Assembly: GCA_030062745.1 (NCBI GenBank)
Contig: CP099840.1
Span: forward strand, 29,763,006 to 29,827,005
Reading direction: 5' to 3'
Source of the DNA: Capitulum mitella
Taxonomy: Eukaryota; Arthropoda; Thecostraca; Pollicipedomorpha; Pollicipedidae
DNA length: 64,000 nucleotides
The stretch's first letter is position 1; each line of letters opens with the position of its first letter. The position numbers were made by a program, and so were the translations under genes. Positions 53,688 to 64,000 of the stretch are shown here, piece by piece. The notes beneath the pieces were generated by a model that did not search any database, was not told the origin of the DNA, and saw only the letters and a program-made list of their open reading frames with translations.

Positions 53688-54898
53688 CCCTATTCCCGGC
53701 AGGGGGGGGGGCGGAATCCGCCCCCCCTCGGGTTTTTTGCTTGCCAATTCCAGGCTTTTTAACGCAGCTTCACGAAACTTGGTCACTTTTCCTAGCTATT
53801 CCTTTTACGCGCCGTGACAAAATTTCGAAATTCTATTTTGCTCAGGGGCGGAACCAGGCAACGTTTTTGGGAGGCACCTCAGGTCATTTTTGGCCATGTT
53901 GAGGGTAAAAGGAAAATGTCTGCCAAAAACAGAGTTTTTAAGATAGAACTTAAAACTTTATATGAATGTATAGCTAAATAGTTGGGCAATGTGCATATTT
54001 AATTTCGTTTATCTGAGGTCACTTTACAAGGTCAGGTCAAGGTCAAAAGTCAAAATTTGTTTTTTTGCAATAATTTCGGCGCCGTTTTTTCAAATGCCAA
54101 ACCCGGAATATATATGACGTAGGAAGGTGCCCTCTACTAGTGTACCAAGTTTCAGCTTGATATCAGGTCGGGTCACGGAGCTATGACCTAAAATGTCAGT
54201 GCGCGTACCCTATATCGCAAAAGCCAAAAAATGAATTTTTTGGAATAGAGTGAATTTAATCGATTAAAAACGTTTACAGATAATATTGAATGCACACGAC
54301 ATCATTCCAGGTGACCCCAAGGTCACTGGAGGTCATTTAAGGTCAAAGGTCACAAGTTGATCTGAAGAACGTGTGACCATGACAGTTCCCCCTTTTTTAT
54401 GTCCCTGGCACCGCCTATGCTAACATTATACAAACGTTGTAATGCGATTTGTACTTCTTTAGCATAACATGACTAGCAGAAGCTAAAAAAGTGTTTTGGC
54501 CTCTTTTGTTCATTCCGTTATTAGAAAACTAATCCCCCTATTTTTGAAACCCTGTGAACGCCCATGAATTTTTTCAAAATTTCAAATTTGCATACCCGTG
54601 GTAAAAGCCCTATCCATGATCTCTCGATTCATGTCAGTTTCATCGAAATCGGTCCATAAACAACGGAGTTATAAGAAGTCCAAAAGTACCCCCCATTTTG
54701 ACATTTTTGCCCCCCTGTATCCACAAATTTCAAAAATTTGAAAATTTCTTTTTATAAAAATGTAGTTCACGTCACGGCAAATCGATTGCCGTTTGTTGCG
54801 ATAAAATCGGATAAGTAGTTCTCGAGATCTCAGGGGGGGGCCGAATCCCCCCCCCCTGCCGGGAATCGGCCATACCGTCTAGCCCTCCGGGAATAGGG
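53688..54898 (-). mobile_element. TTAA-flanked non-autonomous DNA element, copy 2
   Basis: A 1,211 bp inverted copy of the element at 3020-4226, flanked by TTAA at 53684-53687 and 54899-54902. Both ends read CCCTATTCCCGG, a perfect inverted pair. It contains AGGTCAAAGGTCA near 54339 and TCAAGGTCA near 54038. No coding capacity is seen. Confidence 0.8.
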
Positions 54899-54902
54899 TT
54901 AA

Positions 54903-56966
54903 TAAGGTCATGGTTCTAACGATGGAGATCCAGTGGAAAAAATACATAGATCCATTGGGCCATTGGAAAAAATAGTGGACCAGAAAGCTTTTTTCTCAGG
55001 CGATCGAGTAGGGCGAATAACATAGCAAACATTGGAGGGTTTGTGGAAGAGCGTAGAGCTCACTCTCCAGCACTGAAACGGATTTAGTTGATTGAGTTCC
55101 GCTTTATACTGCAGTGCAAAAAGTGATATACGGAAGAGCGACGTAGGAAAAAGGTCAGAATTTGAGAACTAGTGTGGACGAACATTTGCTAGACTAAGTT
55201 CATTTATGTGGGGTGCCTGCGCTATTCTGCTATGACGATTTTGGCATATTCCAAATACATGCCGAATCATCTAAAACGTATTTTCGCGAAAGCACAACTT
55301 GGATCACATTCTGTTCCACAGAGCAGTACTGGCCGAAAGTGGCCAGAGGTTTCTACTGAAACAAAACAACTGTCAGGAAAAGGAAGTTTATTCGGTTTCC
55401 TTACAGCGGTGACTGGGACAGTTCAGGCTTCTCCAAGTGCAAGGTGCCGCACGTTGTGGCCCGCGATGGCACCAACTGAGTGCGCGCTGCAACAGCACGA
55501 CCGAAGCACTTTCAGCGTCACGGCCCAGTGAAGCGCGCCGTCAGCTGATCATCAGGCCAGGTGGCCGGTAGCTCGTGGCCCTGTACACGACAGCTCGTCT
55601 GGCCTTGTTAGCTATTTTCTAAGCCATTATTACATATCGGATTGCGGGTTTTTCAACGTCAGCTCCAGCAGGTACGACAGTACACGTGCCCTGTGTACGG
55701 TGCAGAATTAGTCTCGAAACATGCTCTCAGCGACACTATGCGTGCAAAAGGAATACAAACGCACGGTCACACTCAGCGCCTGTTATTGCTTCGGTAGTGA
55801 GGACTAAGAAGCGTTCTACAAGCCACAAAAATCACAGGATACAGACGTCGACATGCAAACACCGCTGTCCACGCACGTTTTGCTGGCATGCGTTGCTACG
55901 CGCGAGCGACCGAAGACACGACACAACGCGACATGTCACAACACGAGACGACGTGACGCGTCACGACACGCAGGCCGGCGTCCGCCGCCGGATCCCGTCA
56001 GTTGATATGCATGGTAGTGTGCCAGCCGCGATCCCGGCTTGTTCGCCGTGTCAGGCGGCGCAAGAGCTCTGCGGGACGGCCTGTCCGCGACGCCGAACGG
56101 AGTCGGTCACGAAGGATGTGAGGCTCGCCGAAGGAGACCGGCAAGAGACGGGTGGCGGTCGGCGGAGGTTCGGCAAATATCCGACACGGATTCGCCAGCG
56201 GAGATTCGTCAACGGAGATCCGTCAGCGGAAATTCATCAGCGGAGGTTTGTTAGCGGGGATCAGTAAGCGAAGAACAGCGGCTGAGACCCACTGCCAGAT
56301 ATTCGGAACTGGAGAACATCAGCGGAGATTCACAGACATGGATCCATCAGGTGAGATCCATCACCGAAAATTTCCCTTATTCATCAGTGGCCATTCACAT
56401 GCGGGAATTCATCGACAAACATTCACTGCCGAAACTTCGCCGCTGGACATCCTCAGCCGGAGATCAGCCGGCAGCTATTGACCAGCAGAGGCGCGCCAGC
56501 TGACAGTGACCGGATGAGACAGTCGGCGGGACTCGGGCCAGCTCAGGTACATATTCTGAGAGAAAGCGGCCGCCGCCGGTCCCGGACCCTGGACCGCGGC
56601 CGGCCACGGAGGCCAGGGGCCAGCACTGGCAGTGAACGACGCAGGCGTGGACAGCGGCCAACGTCACCACACCTGCCGCCCGGACGGCAGAGGCTCCCGC
56701 GCAGCGCGGCATGAGGACCGGCAGAGACCACCACAGCGGCATCGGACCAGCAGAGGTTAACACAGCGACATTGGGACTGGCAGAGGCTGGCACAGCGGCA
56801 TCAGGACCAGCAGAGGTACTGCAGTGGCATCAGAAGTAGCGGCAGCTTCCACCGGCGATATCAGGAACGGCGGAGGCCGCCAGGGCAATACAACAATCAG
56901 CAGGCTCTGCCGGAGACGGAATGGTTCAGAAGCATCAGTGCGCTGGCTCGGTAAGAGATGGCGCGA
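54903..56966. other. Intergenic region between ATAT1 and the whirlin-like gene
   Basis: It contains a CGACAC-type simple stretch at 55915-55975 and degenerate 18-30 bp repeats at 56150-56930 (CGGAGATYCRTCAGCGGA; GGCATCAGGACCAGCAGAGG). Open frames here follow the repeat period and are not called. Confidence 0.55.
56150..56930. repeat. Degenerate short tandem repeats
   Basis: Two neighbouring arrays: one with CAGCGGAGATTC-like units to about 56470, one with CAGCGGCATCAGGACCAGCAG-like units at about 56700-56930. Confidence 0.7.
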
Positions 56967-57109
56967 CTAGTCGGGCGTGACGTCCGGCGCGCAGTGCTTC
57001 ACGTTGAAGTTGGACCGCTTCAGCTCTCGCACCACGAACTCGATGTCCGGCTTGCTTTTGTTGGCATACGCCTCTGCGATGACCTGAGCTGCCCGCTGGT
57101 GCGCCACCC
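56967..57109 (-). CDS. Whirlin-like last exon: end of PDZ3 and stop
   Basis: The acceptor CCCCGACAG joins in phase 1. The exon reads VAHQRAAQVIAEAYANKS, IEFVVREL, then NFNVKHCAPDVTPD and TAG at 56967-56969. Confidence 0.88.
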
Positions 57110-60100
57110 CTGTCGGGGAAGGGATATCAGTCAGCCTGGAAGGCAGGGACGGCGGATTGCATTTTCGGCTGGGGGGGGGGGGCAAGCTCTGTCGGATCAA
57201 CAGCCGACTTCATTTGGGTTACCTTCTTCCCCCATCCCGAAAAAAAATAACTGCACTTCTTTCTTTTTGCTATCGCCCAATTTTTCTTTAAATAAGCAAA
57301 ACTTTTTTCCAGGTTTTGGCGCTAGATCTTACTTGTGTTCTCCAACATGCGTTGATTTTTCTGTTCAGGTCTGTACCCATTGCCATTTTTCAGGTCTTTG
57401 ACTTTGGCCATCCATCTTCAAAATGGCGAATGATGCAAATTTTTGCTTGTTATGGTGTTTGCGTTTACATCACGAATTCAACATTATTATGAAATGCATT
57501 TGTAAACGGGTGAAAGGCAGTTTCCTCCCACAACACTGAATTATAACTCGACGCTTAGTAACAAAGCTCTTACAGCCTATCATACGAGAACGAAATCATT
57601 ATCTCAAGCACTTGCCAAAGCAGCCTTGCCTGTCCCCCACACACATTACGTAACAATGCCAGCGCCAAATCTCACATAATGGATCAGGGGCGTAGTCAGG
57701 ATTCCGCCCAGGGGGAGGGCAAATCGGATCAAGGGGACCCTCGAAACCAATGGGAGCCCTCGCCACGGGCGGATCCAAGATTTCGCTAAGGCGGGGGAGG
57801 GAGGTGAAAGCAAATGGTCAGCGCGGGACCCCCATTTTTTGCCCTCCAGATATGGGAAATGATGTAATTCTGCTTTTTGCGATATAAGGTGACCAAAAAA
57901 TTCAAACGCGTCATCTTATTGGAGAAAATTCTGCGTTTTGTTTCCGAACACAGTGCCCGAAATATGACAAAAACGGCGAGATTTTAGGCGGCTCCGTCCC
58001 TCCCTTCATTCGAAATGTCGTGTCTGTGTCTAGTTCAGGAGCCCGTCTGTCCTTCCCCCCTCCCAATCCCGTAGCTTCTGGATTTTTTTAGTTAAGGTTA
58101 GTTTAGTCTAGTTCAGTTTAGGTCAGCTTAGTTTAGGTTCCCTCTTGCAATTACAGGGGCACTTTTGGTGGTCTCTGGGAGTCTGTCGTGCCAGGATCCT
58201 CTAGTGGTCTCAGGTTCCTTTTACCAATTCACGTGTCCCGTGGGACGTCTCAGGTGCTCCTTTGGAAGTTTCCCATCTAGTGGTTTCAGGGACGCTTAAA
58301 CCATCTCGGATTCCTTCCTGTTGTCCCTGAGACGTTTTTGCTGTCTAAGGAGCCCCTCAGGCACTAAAAAGGGCCCTGTGTAAGCCTCTGTGCTGTGACA
58401 GGGGCGCCTCTTGCAATCGTCTAAGTCCTTTTGGCCGTTTCACGAGCAGTCTGGACCTCTCAAGGTCTATAGTTTCAGGGGCCCCTCTGGTCGTCTCAGT
58501 GGCCCCTATTGCTAGAGAGTTTTAGTTAGCAGTCTCAAAGTTCCCTCTCTAGCAGTCTCAGTGGACCCCCTGCGGTCCTGGATACCCCTCTTATCGTTTC
58601 TGGGAAACATTTTTGCCATCTCAGGGGCCCTCTGGCAGTTACAAAACACCTTTTGGCAATTTCAGGGCCCCTGTGCAGTGTCATAGACCCTCTGAACGTG
58701 TCCGGTGGTCCCCATGGCTGTATCAGGGGTCTTCCTCTGTTACATGAGGTATATCTGGCAGTCTTTTAGCACCCCTCTAGCCGTGACAACCCTAGCCTTT
58801 TTGTTGGCGCTTCATGGGCCTCGCTGGCAGTCTCAGGGGGATCTTGCCCGTGCCAGGAGCCCACTTATGACATTTGGGCACCCTCCGTCCGCCTAGCGCC
58901 CCATAAAGCCCAAATACCTTTTCAGATGCACTCTTATCGTCATTGTCTAGCAGGAGTCCTGCGACCTTTCTGGCGTTCTCAGGGGTCATCTGTGGTGTAC
59001 AGGCCCATCTTGCTGTCCCAGAAACCACCTGACCTTCCCGGGGACCCCTGACAGCATCAAGAACCCGAAAGGTTTCAAAAAGGCCAATGTAGCCCATTTG
59101 TGGCTCCTCTCGAGACTGAGTAGGTTATCGACGAATCCCCGTTCAGTGGGCCCCTCTGGCTGGCCAGGGTCTCCTTATGCCGTGCCAGGCACCATCTAAA
59201 GTTCTTTCCGTCTCAGGTGCCTCTCTGGCAACGTTAGCGGTATCATGGACCCTTTGCCGTGTTGGGACCCCTTGCAGTCCCAGGGGCCCTCGAAGAGTTT
59301 CAAGGACCCTTCTTTCTATCTTAGGGGTCATTTTACCGTGTCAGGGTCTCATTAACCTCCCCGGAGGCCCCCTGACTACAACAAGAACCTTCAGCTTTTC
59401 ACTCACAGGGGCCCCCTAGGGACTCAGTCCTCATCTTGGCCGCCTCAGGGGCCCTATGAGCCATCTGCCGGTCTCGGGAACAGTCTGCCGTACTGGGACC
59501 CTGTTGTGGTCTCAGAGGCCCTTTGGGAGCTTCAGGGACCCTCTATGTGCCTCAGAGGTCATCTAGCCCCCCAGGAGGCCTCTCTGACTGCACCAAGAGC
59601 ATGTCAGGTTTTTATAGAGACCCCGTGAAGCTCATACGGGACCCCTTCGGGCCTTCTTTTAAGTCTGACAGGGACCCTTCTCAGTCCTCAGGGAGGACGG
59701 GGCGGCCACCCTAACTGCTTCCCCTTTGGATCCGCGCTTGGCCGTCGTAATGAATGGGACCCCATGTGGTTAAAATTACTGTCGGTTTGTAAAGGTACCT
59801 CGCTGAAGTGTAAACGGGCCCATGCTCAACTGTAAAGACGTTCCTGGCGATCCGGCGGGTGCCTGTTACAGGTCGGCAGGGGCATCTGTACAGGAAAGCA
59901 GGGGCTCCTGAACAATCGTTTAGGGGCACCTGTTGGCCAGGGGGCCACTGCCTATCTGTAGATGGCATTCTATCTGTCTATTAAGGACCCATGTCGACCT
60001 CTGGAGGCAGGGGCAGGGCCCTATTTCCAGACCGAAAGGAGATCCTTTCAGAGGCTGGCAGGGGTCCTTTATGGATCTACAGGGGGCCCTCCTGAGACAA

Positions 60101-63100
60101 GCTGTGAATTCCCCTACAAGCTACCAGGGGCCTCTAAACTCTCATTCAGACCACAGGCCTATCTTCATAGCACAAAGCCTTCTTGTATATTCGGAGTACG
60201 TTTTCTTTCGTACATTGATTTTTTCTTTTTTTAATAGCGTAAGGCTGATTTTTCACGACTTTGCTTGGTGCAATGACCGAAATTTCTGGGGGGGCAAAAA
60301 CATAGTTTTGCCCCCCCCCCAGCCTGACGGCTGGGGGGGCGGCCGCCCCTCCTGCCCCCCTTTTCCGCCGTCGCTGCTGGAAGGAGAACTTAAAGGTCAA
60401 ACAACAGCGCTTGAGAAACGCGGCAAGGGAAGACCACAGACCACCATCACGCCCGCGCGACGTTCGAAAGACAGTCAGTGTTCACTGTCAGATGTCGGAG
60501 TCTGCGAGGAGAGATCAGGCTCACTCCCGCGAACCAGGGGTAGATTCTGCAGAGGACAACCGCACTCAGTCATGGCCGTGACACACGTCCGGATAGTCAG
60601 TTTCAAAACCGAGCAGAGAAGCTCACCGACTAGCTTCTTCCCGTCGACCGATTTGATGACCTGGCCGACGGTCAGACCTCCGGCGCTGAAGGCCGATCCA
60701 TAAGGCTGCAAAACAAGGTCTCACTCAAATTAGCAAAAACTGTCAGTGGTGTCTTCAAAAGAGCAAAAATGGGGTAGCAGACAGCTGACTTTCATTACCT
60801 GGCAAACGGCACTGCAATCATTATTTCGACTCGGATACCGACTTCTTGGCCTTTCGTTAGTCTCAAGACATGTTTTGAAGTACTCTTTGGGGCAGCAGCG
60901 GATTCAGGGTCTGGAACATAGAGCGTCAGCTGTCTACAAACCTCTGGGTTACTGCCCACTCAGTTTTACCCAACTGGTTGGGCCAGTTTTAATGTTCTTA
61001 CGGATATAATGGTTACAGTGTCACTGCGAGCATTAATCGCGAGTAAAGGGGCCAAAAAGGGGCCAATGTAAGCTAAGGAGAGCGTCAACGGTGTATGTTT
61101 AAAACCAAGTTATCCTTTTCATTTTCTTCCCTCCGATATCTTTTTTTGGATCGGTCCCTGCCAATGAATGTAGGATGTATATATTTTAATACTGTAAATG
61201 CATCTTCCGTAAATGTCACTGTCGGGTTAAAATCAATAATGTGAACCATTGGCAGGTGCCGACCGAAGTCTGAACCTCCCAAAGCTTGTGTTCGGCTCCA
61301 CCCTTGACCATTGTTTGTGTTCCCACTGTAAAATATAACCTTTGCATCAATGCTGCAGCATTTAGAAACCTTTACGCACTCAGCCATACCTTGTTTCCAA
61401 CACACGAAGTTTCACTGTCCTTGCACACGGTTCCCTTCATCCGGTCTTGACAATAAGTAAACGTTTTTTTTAGACTACGTGGACAGTCAATTATCATTAA
61501 TGTCAGTCACTGAAATGGCAATATTGTTCAATATTGGCTTACAGCACGGATATCTAACGAGGCGGCACACGTCTGAACCGCAAAATCGTCTGAGGTCCCT
61601 CCAACCCAACTCCCATCCACCTACGTTCACTCATTTAACTCCCGCCCACCAAACGTGACTCCTGGAGTCGCTCCCGTCCCATGAAGGACGTTCAGCGTTT
61701 GAAATAACGTGTAAACAAGTAACTAGAAAAAAACGGAATTCCAGTAGAATAGCGCAAACAGTAAGCTTTGGCGCCCCCCCCCCAAAAAAAAACAGCGGGT
61801 GGGAGCAAATCGGTGTTCTCCACGTGAAAAAAAAACATTTAAGTCGGTGACCACATGTACCTATCCGTTTGTAACAGTTCCGAACTTAACACACTAACCT
61901 AAAAACTTCATCTGTAAATCAAGAACATAAATGCTTCCAAATCTGCAGCTTAAATTTATTAAATCCTGTACTCGAATTCCTGTCCAGCAACTCTAATAAA
62001 GGCTACTGACGTGCACCATGAAAATCGTGAAGCCGTATAATTTGGTCACTTAAATCTGGGATGAAGTATCGTCAGGGTGTCTTTAACTGGGTTCATGACG
62101 AGTGCAAGAGGTCTGATGACGCTATGTAATTTGTTCAATGACATGAGCTACCAACATGCTGAGGCTGCATTGATTTCGTATATGGACAGTTACGACGCCA
62201 GATCTCACAAAGTTAAGGCCGTCAGTATAGTCAAACACGTCATAACTGCATTGCAAACGACATTCAATGTGATGAACCACCTGTCAAGTTTTGTAACACA
62301 TGAAAGGGCATGTGGCCGTATCAAGATTCTGTTGTTTCAAAAAAACCTCAGTGAAGTTCGAACCTAAAACGATTTACATCCCAGTCAGGATGCTTGCAGT
62401 ACGATGGTTGTTTGCTGAGAGAAGTCGGACCTGGCCTGCGGAAAGTATGGTCCTATGATTTTTTTAGATAAACGCTCTGCATGCCTATCTTCATATGGTA
62501 AAATACAAAACGGTCTCCATGACTCTGAGACTAAGTCTTAATGATCAGCTTCCGGAGTTCCAGCTTATTTATAACTGAATTTTGGCGGAAGCCGGTTTTC
62601 AGCTATTTAGGAGTCCCACTATCCCGGCAGAAATCGTTTTTAGAGACTATATGCCGCCTGTGTTGGCGCCAGGCCATTTTGAAAAGTGAATTATGAATTC
62701 CGTTGTTTCGGTAAGCGTGTGACGTCACATGAATCCTCGTCACTTCCGGCGGTAACAGCCACTTCGCTGGTAATGGCTAACTGATAATCGTTTACGGCGT
62801 GCTTTGTTGGGATTACGGCATGTGATATCACGGATCAAAGCACTAATGATCAAGAGGGTCTGAGCCCGCGCTTTGGGCCATAAGTTTCCTCAAATTAAAA
62901 GCCCAGCTCACCAGAAAACGACTGCGTTCAGCTTTAGCCTTAGTCACGGCATTTTCTGCGGAGGAGACTGGATTTCGTGGCTGCTGAAAGCAACATTGTA
63001 ATGAAACTATTCTTTATCTCTAGTCGTGAAAACGATAATGGGTCCGCGAAAACTGAAAGCGTCAAGCTGTCCGCTATCATCAAAGCTCATACGCGGTATC

Positions 63101-63515
63101 GGAGATCCCGTGGTGTCTTCGACGGCCAAGGTGTGTACGAGGCGGACAGCTGACAACACTGGGCGCACCGGCGTTTGGTGTGTGTGCTGTGTGTGCCGTG
63201 TGTGTGCTGTGTGTGCCGTCGCTCGGCGCCCACCGGCGGCCCGTGACGCAGTTCTGTAGCTGCTGACGCACACGCCGCCGCTGGCTGGCAGCCGGCCCAG
63301 TGCGGCGGTCTGCGTGGAGGGGCGATCAGCCCCCTCCCCGACCCCTGCTCAGGACCGGCGCTGACCTGTATATTGACGATCCTTGGCAGCGGCTGCGACG
63401 TGTTGGCGCCGCCCTCGATCACGATGCCCAGCAGCGGCCTGCTCTTTGGCACGGTGATCTTGATGTTGCCCTCGGGGTCCTCCAGGATCGGACTGGCCAC
63501 ATGGGTGTCGGTCTC
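56967..63515 (-). CDS. Whirlin/dyschronic-type PDZ protein, last three exons
   Basis: Three exons in phase encode a C-terminal PDZ domain. GIVIEGGANTSQPLPRIVNIQ (shown here in pieces: GIVIEGGANTSQ, PLPRIVNIQ) matches whirlin PDZ3 (GIAIEGGANT, QPLPRIVTIQ). GGLTVGQVIKSVDGKKL matches GQLKVGHVILEVNGLTL, and HQRAAQVIAEAY matches HREAARIIAEAF. Whirlin is a scaffold of stereocilia and photoreceptor cilia; the fly homologue Dyschronic binds the Slowpoke channel and affects rhythms and synapses. Only the end is in the window; earlier PDZ and harmonin-N-like domains should lie beyond 64000. The protein ends NFNVKH then CAPDVTPD, a tail different from vertebrate whirlin. Confidence 0.88.
58150..60100. 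repeat. Highly degenerate ~28-30 bp tandem array
   Basis: Diverged copies of CTCAGGGGCCCCTCTGGC plus GT recur roughly every 25-40 bases for nearly 2 kb, for example near 58490, 58620, 58800 and 59280. Copies differ by substitutions and small indels, suggesting great age. Confidence 0.75.
60288..60325. repeat. G-run/C-run hairpin
   Basis: GGGGGGGCAAAAAC is followed within a few bases by GTTTTGCCCCCCC. The two mobile element families of this window have the same style of sub-terminal hairpin, so this may be the end of a third, decayed family. Confidence 0.6.
60627..60705 (-). CDS. Whirlin-like exon: middle of PDZ3
   Basis: The acceptor CTTGTTTTGCAG joins in phase 0. The exon encodes PYGSAFSAGGLTVGQVIKSV then DGKKLV. 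The donor is GTCG|GTGAGC, phase 1. Confidence 0.9.
60706..63365 (-). other. Whirlin-like intron, no gene recognised
   Basis: Ordinary intron sequence. The only clear simple repeat is a GTGTGTGCTGTGTGTGCC tract near 63177-63220. Confidence 0.6.
63366..63515 (-). CDS. Whirlin-like exon: start of PDZ3
   Basis: The acceptor CTTTTGCCAG and donor ATACAG|GTCAGC give 50 codons. They read ILEDPEGNIKITVPKSRP, then LLGIVIEGGANTSQPLP. The carboxylate-binding loop is PLLGIVIEG in place of the usual GLGF. Confidence 0.9.
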
Positions 63516-63921
63516 CTGGCAAAAGCACCGTCAGCTGCCGGCGTGCAACTGTTTGGGTCCAGGCAGGGATTCAAGGGGAGCGCACCACGCCTGTGGGAAT
63601 CCGAGGGGCCCCAGTGAATAACTTTATTAAACTGGGAATTGGTAGGACTCTACTTACGTATGTATGTCTATATGTTCGCATGTATGTATGTATATAAACG
63701 CACGTATGTTCACGCATATGCATTTCCCACATTTGTTTGATCTTTCATCACACAAATGAAGCGCAGTTCTGGCAAAAAAAAATATTTGACGATTTCGTGT
63801 CCAGTTCTTTTTTCGCCGGTATTGTCTGAACTTATTTCCTATTCTATGACAGCAAAAGATTGAAACTGGCTGGTGCGATCATAACCCACTAGATTTATTT
63901 GTCCTCGTTTCCAAACCCATC

Positions 63922-64000
63922 AGCTCCTGCTGTCGAGGCGCTGTGACTCACCAGCTCCGGCTGTCGAGGTGCTGGGACCCCCAGTTCCGACTATATCGGC
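63922..64000. repeat. ~30 bp tandem repeat running off the window
   Basis: Units of AGCTCCKGCTGTCGAGGYGC plus TGKGACYC start at 63922 and 63953, with a diverged third at 63983. On the minus strand the first junction reads GAGCTG|GTGAGT, a good splice donor, so an upstream whirlin-like exon could end at about 63957. This is unproven. Confidence 0.6.

Larger units (their letters stand above)
57110..60626 (-). other. Whirlin-like intron with degenerate array
   Basis: Most of it is a ~2 kb diverged array (see 58150-60100). A G-run/C-run hairpin lies at 60288-60325, and a decayed G-rich repeat at 57690-57990. A 256-codon plus-strand frame at 59933-60703 overlaps the real exon on the other strand and is rejected. 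Confidence 0.65.

Noticed and set aside
58081-58140. Telomere-like TTAGG text
   Set aside because: Only irregular TTAGTTTAGGTT motifs, not a regular array, so no interstitial telomere is called.
59933-60703. 256-codon plus-strand open frame
   Set aside because: Overlaps a real whirlin-like exon on the other strand and runs through degenerate repeats and a G/C hairpin.
1-64000. CRISPR arrays, operons, attachment sites or other prokaryotic systems
   Set aside because: Tandem arrays here have no constant repeat with unique spacers, and the genes have spliceosomal introns. The window is eukaryotic.

Overview
This is a 64 kb piece of an animal nuclear genome. There are no operons or bacterial signals. 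The coding sequence is split into short GC-rich exons with GT/AG borders that join in phase, between long introns and repeat-rich spacers. Finding an ionotropic-receptor-type channel next to a whirlin-like and an ADAMTS gene points to a protostome, most likely an arthropod and possibly a crustacean. The species cannot be fixed from the sequence.

Layout, left to right. (1) 4443-14368, minus strand: a complete 13-exon ADAMTS metalloprotease of 772 residues. It is closest to the ADAMTS2/3/14 group but ends right after the spacer domain. (2) 14.4-21.5 kb: intergenic, with two direct copies of a ~1.2 kb repeat and simple repeats. (3) 21530-22540, minus: a CEP43 (FOP/FGFR1OP) centrosome protein in one coding exon. 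(4) 26169-52548, plus: a complete seven-exon alpha-tubulin acetyltransferase (ATAT1/MEC-17), 530 residues. Nested in its 13.5 kb intron 2, on the opposite strand, is an intronless ionotropic receptor (39288-41228). (5) 56967-63515, minus: the last three exons of a whirlin/dyschronic-type PDZ protein, which continues past the window end.

Two copies of a ~1.2 kb TTAA-flanked element lie in opposite orientation at 3.0 and 53.7 kb. Many tandem arrays are present, and several sit exactly on splice sites.

CEP43 and ATAT1 are divergent neighbours, and both products act on centrioles, cilia and microtubules. The ~0.95 kb around ATAT1 exon 1 is CpG-rich and lies between two ~1.85 kb blocks with no CpG at all. 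This looks like an unmethylated, possibly shared promoter between methylated flanks. Whirlin also belongs to ciliary or stereociliary scaffolds, so three of the five genes have cytoskeletal or ciliary roles. ADAMTS (extracellular matrix) and the ionotropic receptor (chemosensory-type channel) are the other two.

All exon joins were worked out by hand from splice consensus, phase and family resemblance. No transcript or database search was available.
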